From positions 496,001 through 560,000 of the forward strand of contig OU452206.1 of NCBI GenBank assembly GCA_911728435.2: a DNA stretch of 64,000 nucleotides, given 5' to 3'. The notes beneath the pieces are model-generated. The model was not told the origin of the DNA and made no database searches. It was given only the letters and a program-made list of their open reading frames with translations. Source of the stretch: Apoderus coryli (Eukaryota; Arthropoda; Insecta; Coleoptera; Attelabidae). Within the stretch, counting starts at the first letter, position 1. Every line of letters starts with the position of its first letter. Both the position numbers and the translations under genes were made by a program. Shown piece after piece: positions 1-9,797 of the stretch.

Positions 1-405
1 TTTCATATTTGGTTCTTCAAGTGAATTATTAACCTTTGTGAATAAAAGACTTCTAGAATCTTGTATTCTTAAACCGAATTGATGAAATGTTTCATTACGT
101 TCATGCACCAAACAATCTTCTGATCTTTGATGTGAAAATGTTGTAATTAACGCGTCTTTGATATTTTGCCAAGTGTTTAATTCAATACGCGAACCAATTA
201 AATCAGCAGCTCTTCCTACTAATTTTCCTGCTACTGTATCAAATAAACATATGTTTATAGCAGCATTTGCGTTATCTCTAACTTGATGATTTTGAAGAAA
301 ATGTTCACAAGAATTTAAAAATCTACTCAATGTTTTTGGATTACCGTCAAAATTAGGAATATTATCTGCTTGATAACGAATTAATTGATAATTTGGTTGT
401 GCCAT
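1..405 (-). CDS. gag: Partial Gag of an errantivirus-like LTR element, cut by the window edge
   Basis: An open frame starts at the ATG at 405 and runs 135 codons to the window edge without a stop. It shows a retroviral-type capsid pattern: a start like MAQPNYQLIRYQ, then FDGNPKTLSRFLNSCEHFL, GKLVGRAADLIG and a TWQNIKDALITTF stretch. The same order occurs in the Gag at 45012-46442 (DKLVGKAEAMVG, NWDLLKNALKQCF), so both belong to related elements. Gag-like coding continues upstream of this ATG in the same frame to about 480 (LEDIVNLF resembles LEDVANLL of the other Gag), so the true start may lie further up or have been lost. Gag would form the virus-like particle around the element RNA. The downstream part of the element is outside the window. 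Confidence 0.8.
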   Translation of the reverse strand, partial: MAQPNYQLIRYQADNIPNFDGNPKTLSRFLNSCEHFLQNHQVRDNANAAINICLFDTVAGKLVGRAADLIGSRIELNTWQNIKDALITTFSHQRSEDCLVHERNETFHQFGLRIQDSRSLLFTKVNNSLEEPNMK

Positions 406-890
406 TTTTGTTTTGTTTTTCTTATTAGCTTTTATGCTGAAATTATCAAATAAATTCACTATGTCTTCAAGATTTTCCAGATTTAAAGCTATTCAAAAAA
501 AAATTATTCTATATTTATATCATTAAAATCAATTCTTAAACTAAGGTAAATAAGGAAAAGGAATTCACACTTACGATATTAATATTAACTTATGCTGGAT
601 TTTGGACATTCTTTGCATTGTTTCTTCTTCTTAATTATGGAATTTGGACGATTTTTGTTCCTCTTTCCGCACCAATAGGGCTCTGGACGATGCTTGTTCC
701 GTTGTCCCCTAGTCTGAGCACTTGTACCACAAACTTTCACTTTTTTTTATTTTATTTTGTCCGGCTTGGAGTATAACGTTCGTTTAAATAGTTAATCGTT
801 GACACGAACTACGATTTTTCCGTCTTTTTTGGGCTCGATTTTAAAAACCTCAAATTTTTGAAAAAAAAACGTATCTACTCAATCCTACAG

Positions 891-902
891 TCGACTGCGC
901 CA
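891..902 (-). promoter_or_regulatory. Primer binding site, tRNA-Ser type, of the left errantivirus-like element
   Basis: On the minus strand this reads TGGCGCAGTCGA followed by CTGTAGGATTG. It matches the 3' end of insect tRNA-Ser except for a small insertion after the first ten or eleven bases. It lies directly inside the LTR and about 485 bp ahead of the Gag ATG, the usual place for reverse-transcription priming. The stretch 406-890 between it and Gag is leader without another recognisable feature. Confidence 0.6.
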
Positions 903-1101
903 GATATATTTGACCACTCGGTATAAATATTTTTAAAAAAGCTTTATTCAAGTTTATAATTACAATTGTACTGTCTTTCTTCTTAAGTCTACATGCATTT
1001 ATAAAATTTTAACTTAAGATAAGAAAATGCTGAAAATGCTGAACAAGTAATATGTAAGTGAATACAATGCAAAAATAATTACAAAATGCGTGGATGTAAC
1101 T
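903..1101 (-). repeat. 5' LTR of the left errantivirus-like element
   Basis: Read on the minus strand the LTR begins AGTTACATCC, the AGTTA start shared with the LTRs at 44450 and 50203, and ends beside the primer site. The outer boundary is exact because the tandem-unit sequence resumes at 1102 and matches 10027 and 42135. The partner LTR is outside the window, so the 4-bp target duplication cannot be checked. Confidence 0.65.
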
Positions 1102-2203
1102 TCATTCACTCTAACATTATTAAATAAATAATCCTACCTATACGCAATCCCAATGTCCTTTTGGTATATCGCTGGTTGCGACCAAACCGAAATGTTTCTT
1201 ACTTTAAATAAATTAATATGTTCGTATAGGAATATAATAATAATAGTAACTGTAACAAGTAAGTTTTCGATGAAAATCAAGTTGTTGAAAAAACAAATTT
1301 TCAACAGGTGATTTTGATAGAACACTTTAGAGCTTATGACCAAGAGTACCTTTTTTGTGTACAAAATATTGGCGGTTATCTTAAAACAGTACTTTTTCCA
1401 GTGGCGTAGAAATTGAGGAGAAAAACACCCACTACTCCTTCAAAATCATCACCAATTATGAATTAATGAAATACATTCTTGCACAAAACATAGCTTACTA
1501 TGAGTAGAAAATGCTTGAAAAGCTGTTTTCTGTACGATAAACGGTTCCGGATTTTTTTTTTCAATTTCTCTCGAAAATGGTGCATTTTAGAGGGTTAGTT
1601 AATAGAGACTTTTTCATATTTTTGGACGAGCTCTCACATCCTGAAGTCCTGTGCATATATTATGAAACACCCTGTATAATCCTTTGTACCGCACTCCATT
1701 ACCAACCCAAGTGTTTTTTCGTTTGTAATGCTTTTGGTATATTACCTATGTAGTATTATTCCTGAAAAAACATATATAGTCCCAAAAGAGTTGTGGGGCC
1801 ACATTGGTCACATACCAGACACACTTTTCCTTTTGAAAACTACGCTGTGTCGTCGGAACATAAAAAATAGCACAGGAAGTTGTAAAATTTGTTGTAAAAA
1901 CAAAAAAAAAAAGAAATCATCCATGGATTATTTGGTAAGTTTAATACGTCCACAAAACAGGGGATGTTTTGTGTAATACGTCTCTTGTCAAATATAATTC
2001 GGTTAGGTTCCGTTAAGTTAGATATCGGTACCAGTAGCGTACCATTTATTTATTTAAGACCAATATTAAAACGGGTTGTAACCGTTATCGATTATTTTTC
2101 ACCGCTGCATGCCACTTATACTTTACCAATCACATAGGTACGTCCACGTAGTGTGTGTGAGCGGAGCTAACACCCTATTGGCTGCGCAGCGTACGGGTAG
2201 GCG

Positions 2204-2238
2204 TATATAAACCAGTGCCGCGCGCGATATAGTCAGTT
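2204..2238 (+). promoter_or_regulatory. TATA plus Inr core promoter of the F-box gene, copy 1
   Basis: TATATAAA at 2204-2211 is followed by the arthropod initiator TCAGTT at 2233-2238. If the A at 2235 is +1, the TATA box starts at -31, the ideal spacing. Inverted CCAAT (ATTGG, around 2177) and CCAAT (around 2134) words lie upstream. The predicted transcript starts 44 bp before the ATG at 2279. Confidence 0.7.
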
Positions 2239-2278
2239 AAAATTTAATAATTATAGTGTGCGAATTAACTCTACGAAT

Positions 2279-2707
2279 ATGTATAAATTATTCAGACGTA
2301 TCGAGTCTCCGGCCCAGTTGGCGAGTTTACCAGTGGAAATGTTGTGTGCGATATTGCGCTTATTAGATGGAACATCTTTATTATCGATGTTACGTGGTTT
2401 TCCAATTTTATTGAGTATTTGTTATGGTGATCCATTGTTGAAGAAAAGAATATGTGAGGCAATAGTACAAGAGAAGAAGACTATGTTGGAGTTTAAGTTT
2501 AATCCGAAATTGACGACGAGCATAGGAAGAACTGGTGAATCAAAAGCTGCGACTCACGGACAAAATGTTGTTAAGGATGTCAGGGTGAGAGATATGCCTA
2601 GGAATAATAAGACGATGGGAGAGAATTTGTTGAAGAAGTGTGACAAAAATCAGAAAATGGTTAGATCGAAGACAAGACAGCATCGTTTCAATCCGTACAG
2701 GTTGTAA
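2279..2707 (+). CDS. Small F-box protein, tandem copy 1
   Basis: A 142-residue protein beginning MYKLFRRIESPAQ. Residues about 12-50 form an F-box: the core LASLPVEMLCAILRLLDG, then SLLSMLRGFPILLSIC. F-box proteins dock on Skp1 and recruit substrates to SCF ubiquitin ligases. The rest is Lys/Arg-rich and ends in a basic tail (SKTRQHRFNPYRL), with no WD40, LRR or other known substrate-binding repeat. The start was chosen because the predicted transcript begins at about 2235, and this ATG is the first one that opens the conserved frame. Copy 3 encodes nearly the same protein, with three substitutions (L to W, L to V, V to I), so the frame has been kept. The F-box call is by motif only. A host gene or a gene carried by an unrecognised mobile or viral unit are both possible. 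Confidence 0.65.
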   Translation: MYKLFRRIESPAQLASLPVEMLCAILRLLDGTSLLSMLRGFPILLSICYGDPLLKKRICEAIVQEKKTMLEFKFNPKLTTSIGRTGESKAATHGQNVVKDVRVRDMPRNNKTMGENLLKKCDKNQKMVRSKTRQHRFNPYRL

Positions 2708-3291
2708 TTGGTGAGTAGAATATAGCTTTTGTATATATTAAAATTAATTGTAAATAATAATTTAGCTTAGGTTTGTACATATTAAATTATTTAGTACCTA
2801 GTGTTGTAGTTTGTAAAAATATAGATTTAAATGTATATTGTTGTATCTTATTTCTGTGTATATTTTGTAATAAGGTTTATAAGACAGTAAATATGAAACC
2901 ATGATTTACTTTCACTGGTTGTAGGATTTTTCTTGATGAAAATCTTCCTGGTGAACATAAGTGAAAAATCAAGTATAACATGTGGTTGAACATATCGATA
3001 ATAGGATGTTACCATATGCCAAAAGGAAAGTGTGTAGGCCGTTTAGTTTTTTTAATAAGTGTTGGGGATTACACAAAAATTAAAATATACTCTTAAAAAA
3101 TGTTTTTTTTTTAGGTAAAAGTTAGTTTTTTTTGATTTTTGTTTTAATGGTGACACCTTGGTCTCACGAGGCCAGGTGATATCTCAAACAGCCGGGTTGG
3201 CCGCATGAATCCAACGTGTCACCAGCACGATATCCTGACACACTAAAAATAAAATGTCGATAACAACTTCCCGAGAAGAAGTAATTCACTC

Positions 3292-3495
3292 TGTTATAAT
3301 ATTGTTATATCGTTTGCCCATCTCTAATTTAAGGTTTGACTTATGTCAGTCTGTCTTTCATATGTCATAGACAGAACACTTATAATTATCATAAAACCAT
3401 GTCTGTATTCTGTATAACCTAATTTCATTTTGATTATTAATAAATCGTTTAATTATTAATATATGTGTGTAATTAATAAAAATATAAACACAACA
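3292..3495 (+). repeat. 5' LTR of Gypsy-1
   Basis: It matches 9595-9797 except for one 1-bp indel (TTTGCCC against TTTCCC) and one substitution near the 3' end (GTGTGTAA against GTGTTTAA). Confidence 0.95.
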
Positions 3496-3513
3496 TGGCG
3501 AAGTCAGAATAAA
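3496..3513 (+). promoter_or_regulatory. Candidate primer binding site of Gypsy-1
   Basis: TGGCGAAGTCAGAATAAA follows the LTR directly. The TGG start is what a tRNA CCA end would pair with. I do not recognise the tRNA. Confidence 0.5.
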
Positions 3514-3582
3514 CGAATGAACCTAAGCAATTGATTAATAAAAAAGAGTAAAAGATTAAGTGTAAAAACGCCGATATAAAAA

Positions 3583-4083
3583 ATGGAGAATTTGAAACAA
3601 CCGAAGCCTATGTCTATAGAAGGTGACATCGGGGCTAACTGGAAGAAATTCCGTAGTGCGTTTGAGCTCTACAGTATTGCCACAGGCTGTGTAGAAAAGC
3701 CTGAACAGGTGCAGGCAGCGGTCTTTCTCCACTGCGTGGGTGAAGAAGTATTAGATAACTATGGAACAAACTTGGAATTAACCGATGAAGAGAGAAAGAG
3801 CTATACGTTACTGATAAGAAAGTTTAACAATCAGTTTATTCCGCAATGCAACATAAGTGTAGAGTCACACGAATTTAATAGGCGAGTACAGGAGGCCGGC
3901 GAATCGTTTGATGCTTTCTTAGGAGACTCAAGAAGGTTAGCAACTAATTGCAACTTTGGTGAAATGAAAGAACGTTCGATTAATTGGTATACGAGATACG
4001 AAAGTCAAAGATCGTCTACTTCGAGAACAGGGTCTTACGTTAGCGAAAACAATAGATTTATGCCGTGCAGCGGAGCAGACTGA
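3583..4083 (+). pseudogene. gag: Gypsy-1 Gag, 5' part, frame-broken
   Basis: A 166-codon frame begins MENLKQPKPMSIEGDIGANW and has the capsid pattern WKKFRSAFELY, VFLHCVGEEVLDNY and QVQEAGESFDAFLGDSRRLA-like text, typical of mag/K02A2.6-type Gag. The frame is lost near 3975, in a tail unlike Gag. Gag-like text resumes in another frame from 4103, so at least one small indel lies between. The particle-forming function is probably lost. Confidence 0.75.
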
Positions 4084-4102
4084 AAGCCACATACAGCAAT
4101 TA

Positions 4103-4849
4103 ATGGAACAAGTTAACAAATGTGAAGTTTCGGAGGTTAGACATGATAAAGGGCCGAGACTTCAGAGAGTACCAACAGTTGGCAAGGGTCAAAACCAAGT
4201 ACGTGACGGTAAGCGACAAAAATATCAACAAGAAAAGCAACACAGGTCAGTACAATTTAAAACAAAGTGCCTTAGGTGTAATTTTAGTCATGATTATAAA
4301 AAATGTCCGGCTTTTGGTAAACAAGATTATGTTCCAGTAGTAGTTCCATGTAGGAGGGTAGCATTCCAATTAATGGACAAATTAAAGTTAGAATTGAATA
4401 GAATGGTAGAAGATCAAATAATATCTAAGGTCACTGAACCAACGGAATTTGTTAACCCTATAGTAATCGTTAAAAAACCCAATGACCAAATTAGGATATG
4501 TTTAGATCCACAAAATTTAAACAAATCACTATTACGCGAACATTATGAATTACCCACTTTTGAGGAAATAACTAGTAATCTAGCAGGTTCTACGTATTTT
4601 TCTACTTTAGATGCCAACAAAGGTTTTTGGCAAATAGCACTTTCAGAACAATCATCCAAGTTAACAACGTTCGCAACGCCTTTTGGCAGATACAAATTTC
4701 TAAGACTGCCTTATGGGTTGTGTAACGCACCTGAAATATTTCACAGAACTTTCTGTGAAATTTTTGAAGATATTCATGGCGTAAAAATTTATATAGATGA
4801 TATGATATTGTTAATGCTAAAACAGAGGAAGAGCATGATGAAATTTTGA
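4103..4849 (+). pseudogene. pol: Gypsy-1 Gag zinc knuckle joined to reverse transcriptase, protease deleted
   Basis: A 248-codon frame. Residues about 55-67 are a zinc knuckle (CLRCNFSHDYKKC). About ten residues later the text is already reverse transcriptase (VPCRRVAFQLMDKLKLEL, then IRICLDPQNLN and LPYGLCNAPEIF), so the protease domain and the start of reverse transcriptase have been removed in frame. The catalytic YIDD is present near the end (about 4789-4800), and the frame then shifts into nonsense before the stop at 4849. The following frame (4846 onwards) resumes the reverse transcriptase thumb. Together these make a dead pol copy. Confidence 0.85.
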
Positions 4850-6951
4850 TAAAAGTCCTAAGTAGAGCAAAAGAACATGGTGTAAAATTTAATCGAAACA
4901 AATGTAAATTTAAAAATAAAGAAGTTAGGTATGTAGGTCACATTCTTACAGATGAAGGTATTACGATAGATAAGGATAAAACCGATGCAATTAGAAATAT
5001 TCCTATTCCAAATAATGCAAAGGAACTAAGCAGATTTTTAGGTATGGTTACCTATGTATCAAAATGTATACCCAATTTAGCCAAATTAACTGTTAATCTT
5101 CGTCAGTTGACAATAAAAGATATCATTTGGGATTGGCTAGATATACATAATCGTGAATTTAATAATTTAAAGACAATTTTAATGAAAAAGCCAGTTTTAC
5201 AATATTATGATGAAAAACAACCTATAATACTATCAGTGGATAGTTCAAATGACGGTATGGGTGCCGTTATTTTACAGAATGGGGGTCCAGTAGCGTATGC
5301 GTCAAAATCACTTACGCCTACACAACAAAATTATGCTCAAATTGAGAAAGAATGCCTAGCGATAGCATTCGGCTGTCAACGTTTTCATCAATACTTATAT
5401 GGTAAGGAATTCTTAGTAGAATCTGATCATAAACCCCTTGAGTCGATTTTTAAAAAACCCTTAAATAAGTGTCCTCTCAGGTTACAAAGATTAAGGATAA
5501 ATTTGCAAAATTATAATTTCACAGTTAAATATAAACCAGGATCGCAAATGTATTTTGCTGACACATTATCACGTGCTAGTTATGATGATAAAAATTTTGA
5601 CGTGATTGAAAGTGAGTTAGAAGCTCAAGTAAATCTATTAAATTATACTAGTATTAGTCCTTCAAAGTATAACGCTGTAATTGAAAACACAAAAAATGAT
5701 TTAGAACTACAAGAGTTAATTAATATTATAAATGTAGGTTGGCCGAACACAAAGAGCGATATTCCAAATTCTGTAAAGCCATATTGGTCGGTAAAAGATG
5801 AATTAACAGTTTATCAAGGTGTAGTTTTTAAAGGCGATTTAATAGTGTTCCCAAAAATTATGCGATCAGAAATTCTTGGTAGACTACATTATAATCATTT
5901 AGGAATAGAAAAAACTATTCTACGAGCTAGAGACCATGTTTATTGGCCATTTATTAGTAAGGAAATAACAGATGTTGTTAAAAATTGTCCAGCATGCCTG
6001 AGATATCAAAATTCTAATCAGAAAGAAACACTCATAAATAGAGAAATCCCTAAACGTCCATGGGAAATAGTCACCGCGGATTTATTTTATTTTAATGAAA
6101 AGCAATATTTGTTAATTGTAGACAGTTTCTCTAAATACCCTGAGGTATGTTGTTTAAATCGTGATACTACTCATATTAATATCATTCACAATTTTAAAGC
6201 AGTGTTTGCCCGACATGGCAAGCCTGATATTTTGTATTCGGACAACGGTCCTCAGTATGTAAACTTTCAGTTTCAACAGTTTCTTCGTGAATGGGAAATT
6301 ACCCATAAAACAAGCACACCCAGATATGCTCAATCTAACGGGTTTATCGAGCGACATGTCCAGACTATTAAAAAAACGTTAAAAAAGGTTTTATATGATA
6401 ATAAAGACATGTATATTTCACTTCTAGAACTTAGAAATACTCCATTCGATAGGAATGTTCCATCCCCAGCAGAACTACTATTTGGAAGAAAAATTAAAGG
6501 TTTTATTCCAACTAATGAAAATATTTTAAAACCAAAATATGATACTGAATATATATACTCTAACCACATGAAAAATCAGACTTCTCAGAAATACTATTTT
6601 GATAAGAATGCTAAAGACTTACCAGAATTAAAGGTAAATGACAATGTTCTCATCCAAATTGATAACAAGATATGGCAACCAGGGAAGGTAGTTAGTATTG
6701 ATACGAATAGACCAAGGTCATATTTAGTTAAGCTGAATAGAGGTAACAATACTTTCATAAGAAACCGGAAATTCTTAAGAAAAATCAATACTGATAACTT
6801 TCCTACGGACGATTTAATCGATCAACTTATTGATAGTTACTTACCTAACAATAACAACAATAATGCCAGTGTTGCAAATCTACCACCAAATGTATCAGTG
6901 AAAAGTGATAATAAAGATAAAAGTGCCCAACTAGCAATTCGACACTCTTAA
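4846..6951 (+). CDS. pol: Gypsy-1 Pol, RT thumb, RNase H and integrase
   Basis: An open frame of 701 codons. Residues 1-110 are the end of reverse transcriptase. RNase H spans about 120-245, with acidic residues D132, E167 and D194 and an ADTLSR end. The integrase HHCC zinc-binding residues are H348, H351, C381 and C384. The catalytic core has D412, D466 and E502, with 35 residues between the last two, the standard D,D-35-E. The C-terminal part ends in a Lys/Asn-rich tail. The first methionine is not a true start, since the frame is entered after the break at about 4810. RNase H and integrase look intact, but they would need pol to be read through two frame breaks. Confidence 0.9.
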   Translation: MIKVLSRAKEHGVKFNRNKCKFKNKEVRYVGHILTDEGITIDKDKTDAIRNIPIPNNAKELSRFLGMVTYVSKCIPNLAKLTVNLRQLTIKDIIWDWLDIHNREFNNLKTILMKKPVLQYYDEKQPIILSVDSSNDGMGAVILQNGGPVAYASKSLTPTQQNYAQIEKECLAIAFGCQRFHQYLYGKEFLVESDHKPLESIFKKPLNKCPLRLQRLRINLQNYNFTVKYKPGSQMYFADTLSRASYDDKNFDVIESELEAQVNLLNYTSISPSKYNAVIENTKNDLELQELINIINVGWPNTKSDIPNSVKPYWSVKDELTVYQGVVFKGDLIVFPKIMRSEILGRLHYNHLGIEKTILRARDHVYWPFISKEITDVVKNCPACLRYQNSNQKETLINREIPKRPWEIVTADLFYFNEKQYLLIVDSFSKYPEVCCLNRDTTHINIIHNFKAVFARHGKPDILYSDNGPQYVNFQFQQFLREWEITHKTSTPRYAQSNGFIERHVQTIKKTLKKVLYDNKDMYISLLELRNTPFDRNVPSPAELLFGRKIKGFIPTNENILKPKYDTEYIYSNHMKNQTSQKYYFDKNAKDLPELKVNDNVLIQIDNKIWQPGKVVSIDTNRPRSYLVKLNRGNNTFIRNRKFLRKINTDNFPTDDLIDQLIDSYLPNNNNNNASVANLPPNVSVKSDNKDKSAQLAIRHS

Positions 6952-9575
6952 AGAACTAATATATTTTATAATTATTTTATTGCCGCTTAATTAAAACTTT
7001 TTTCTTGTTTAAAGTTTCGTTTCGTGACTAAACTGTTGTGTTAAACTTTTCTGTGAGAAAAATTGTTTTAAGAATGTTTTTACAGCAAAATAATAAAATA
7101 GTTATAAAATATGATATTGTAACAATTTTATAAAGTGTTTATAAAATACTTTTTGTAGGACGAATTTGTTCCGAATGATAAATGGTTTTAAAAGCATTTT
7201 GTAAAAGTACTAGTCTGGATTAACTTTAACTTTAAAAACAATTATAAAATTATTCTGTTAAAGTACATTTCGTAATAATTAAATAGTTTTTTTATTGTCG
7301 TTATTAAGAGCGATTTGTTTTCTGCAGCAAATTTGTGCGCAAATTAATAATTACAAAATTGTTTTTTAGTTATTTTATTAAAAACAATAAAAAAATAAAT
7401 ATGTTGCCAATACATATTTTATAAAATTAAAATGCTGTCATAAACATTACCTAGAACTAATATATAACATAGTCTTATTTATTTTCAACTGATATTTATT
7501 GTTATATCATACACAGGTTTAAAATGTTGTCCAAACGAAAAGCAGTTGTGCATTTAATAGAAAATTAATTACAATATTATAAATTATCAAAGGGAAAACA
7601 TTAGTGACTATAATAAAGAGTAGCAAACTGTAATGGAATCTAATCAAATTAATGACAATTTATAAGACATCAAATATTTTGGAGACTGATAAATTCTCAA
7701 GAGGAATTATTACTAGATGGTGAGCCGGTAGCCGAAATAGAGAATTGGTGATCAAGTACAAGTGAGCTAGAAAAAAATGCAAAACTAAGGGAAAACATAC
7801 GAACATGGGCAGTATCAAATAATGTTCCGCATTTTTCCCAAAAGAAGCTTTTTGCTATACTAAATAAACCCATGCCAAATTTTCTACCTCAAGATCCTCG
7901 AACTCTTTTAAAGACACTCAACAAACCGTTTTAATAACGGCAGTTCTAACATATATAACATAAACGAAGGGCTCAATTTAGGTTATGTTTAAATTACTCC
8001 CGTAAAAGCTAATAAGAGAGTAACTATAAAAGCATTTTGTTTTATAAGAACACATTAAAAGCTTTTATAAAACATATGTTAAAGTTTGTTTTGTAAAACT
8101 CTGTTTACTATTTTATTATTATTCCAATATTGAGACGATGCGACACACGGCGGCGACTCACACAAGCATCAACGTATCAAGCACGATTACTTCAAGTAGA
8201 CAGGACTAGACTTGATTAATTTCTATACATTTTATCTTATATATTTTTTGCAGCACTTTTTAATTAAATTTTGATTTTTTAGAGCATTTATATACAAGCT
8301 TGTTTTAGTTTGTTTTACTATTAATTTATTTTAAATAACGGCAAACGATTACTAAATACATAAAACTTCAAGAAAAATACTTGTAATTAGCTTCATTATT
8401 CATTATCAAGCTTAGTGAAATATATTTTTTTACACCATAACTGGTTTATAAAAAATTCTTCACGTTTACATAAAACATAGGTACCTATAGTACGACACAG
8501 TTAATATACGCATTTTATTTGCACTTAAAATATTATCAGATTTATGTTTGTTAACGAATACCCCCTGTATAAAACAATTCTGCAGTTATTTTGTAATAGC
8601 TATCTAAAGAGCATACTCGTCTGGGTTGAGATAATTTTGTTTTATAAGCATCGTATAAGGAAGAAGCCATTTTTGGTTTCTTTAAATTGTTAGCCATGTT
8701 GACCAAACTTTTAAAATTAATATTTTTATAATTTGTAAAATTATCTTAGCTAATAAGGTATACAGAATCAGTCATTACATAATGAAGGATATCCCAAAAG
8801 ATTATTTTCAACAATAAGTGACAAAAAAAAAATATTTTATATAATTTATAAAATCTAAATTCATTAATTTACATAATTCGCGAGGCGCATTAAAATTTTA
8901 GTAATAATATACAATATATTTAACAGTAAATTTTGTTTCGCCGCCAAATCTGGTCATGAGTGAATTTTATCTGACTTATTTTATTATTCGTTATTGGGTA
9001 TTATTGCGTTTTATATTATTTTTACCTCCATGATTGCTCAGATTTTATTAATGTGTACCAACAACAATGCATAATAATTATAAAATAATTTTGTGTAAAA
9101 AGGTATTTTAAAAAAACGTTTATATCCTTTAACTGTTACCGTTGATAGCAATTGAGGCTCTTATAAAAGAGTTATAAAATATGTTTATAACAGTTTTATA
9201 GTAGTTCTTCAAATATGTCGTTTTGTTCTAGTACCAGAACTATAATAAAACTGCTTTAAAACAGTTTTATTTGATTTTTATTAGATATTTATAAACGTTC
9301 TAAAAACTATTGTATAATAGCAACAAGCAACATTTATAGAACCCTTAACGAGTCGACTTGTTTTATAAATCTGCGCCTTTTTCGTGTTTATAAGGCGCGT
9401 ATGAACGTTGTGAAAATGTTTATAAAACAATGGGTGTTTTATAAAATATATTTTATAAACGTTCTTACAGCAATTAAAAAAGTTAAATTGTTAGTTGGGT
9501 GATGACGAGAAGTGGTAGGACTGTTACAAAACCTTTATATCTTAATGATTATGTATAATAATGTTTGTTAAAATT
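6952..9575 (+). other. Long non-coding 3' region of Gypsy-1
   Basis: 2.6 kb between pol and the polypurine tract without any long frame. It is very AT-rich and unusually full of TTTATAAAA-type palindromic words, clustered at about 7080-7160, 8030-8100 and 9150-9470. A small coding relic lies at 7701-7934. There is no env-like frame on either strand. It could be a decayed env or a spacer typical of this family; I cannot tell. Confidence 0.7.
7701..7934 (+). pseudogene. Captured coding relic inside the Gypsy-1 3' region
   Basis: In one frame the text reads EELLLDGEPVAE, then a TGA stop at 7749-7751, then 60 open codons including LRENIRTWAVSNNVPHF, KLFAILNKP and LPQDPRTLLKTL before TAA at 7932. 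The pattern (acidic residues, a short helix with TWA, then P-x-DPRTLL-T) resembles the N-terminal part of a recurrent arthropod family of uncharacterised, possibly transposon-derived proteins that I know only by pattern. It is broken by one stop, has no upstream start, and is unrelated to gag or pol. It looks like a fragment picked up by the element or inserted into it. Confidence 0.5.
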
Positions 9576-9594
9576 AAAAAAAAAAAGAGGGAGA
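9576..9594 (+). promoter_or_regulatory. Polypurine tract of Gypsy-1
   Basis: Nineteen uninterrupted purines (A-run, then GAGGGAGA) end exactly at the 3' LTR. This is the plus-strand primer site. Confidence 0.85.
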
Positions 9595-9797
9595 TGTTAT
9601 AATATTGTTATATCGTTTCCCATCTCTAATTTAAGGTTTGACTTATGTCAGTCTGTCTTTCATATGTCATAGACAGAACACTTATAATTATCATAAAACC
9701 ATGTCTGTATTCTGTATAACCTAATTTCATTTTGATTATTAATAAATCGTTTAATTATTAATATATGTGTTTAATTAATAAAAATATAAACACAACA
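9595..9797 (+). repeat. 3' LTR of Gypsy-1
   Basis: 203 bp, two differences from the 5' LTR. It is followed by the CACTC target duplication at 9798-9802. Confidence 0.95.

Larger units (their letters stand above)
1102..3291 (+). repeat. Tandem unit copy 1, left part (F-box gene unit of about 2.73 kb)
   Basis: First of three head-to-tail copies (1102-3291 plus 9798-10026; 10027-10974 plus 41228-42134; 42135-44449). Relative to copies 2 and 3 it lacks about 315 bp between the words GTTGTTGAAAAA and CAAATTTTCAACAGG. It contains a promoter and an F-box gene. Positions 2708-3291 are the downstream flank, AT-rich with a short inverted repeat near 2930-2960 (TTTTTCTTGATGAAAATC) and no further gene. 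Gypsy-1 interrupts it after the CACTC target site. Confidence 0.85.
3292..9797 (+). mobile_element. Gypsy-1: Ty3/Gypsy LTR retrotransposon, full length but defective
   Basis: LTRs of 204 and 203 bp (3292-3495 and 9595-9797) differ at only two places and start TGTTATAA and end ACACAACA. The 5-bp target duplication CACTC is intact (3287-3291 and 9798-9802), and the empty site is present in copy 2 at about 41905. A primer site, gag, pol and polypurine tract lie in the expected order. The domain order (reverse transcriptase, RNase H, integrase; no env) and the protein style resemble mag/K02A2.6-type Gypsy elements. It is defective: protease is deleted and frame breaks occur in gag and in reverse transcriptase. 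It is young by LTR identity. Confidence 0.95.

Noticed and set aside
1728..1976. 82-codon frame conserved in tandem copies 1 and 3 (also 43073-43321)
   Set aside because: It lies upstream of the F-box promoter, has a Lys run from an A-rich stretch and no domain. Conservation follows from recent duplication.
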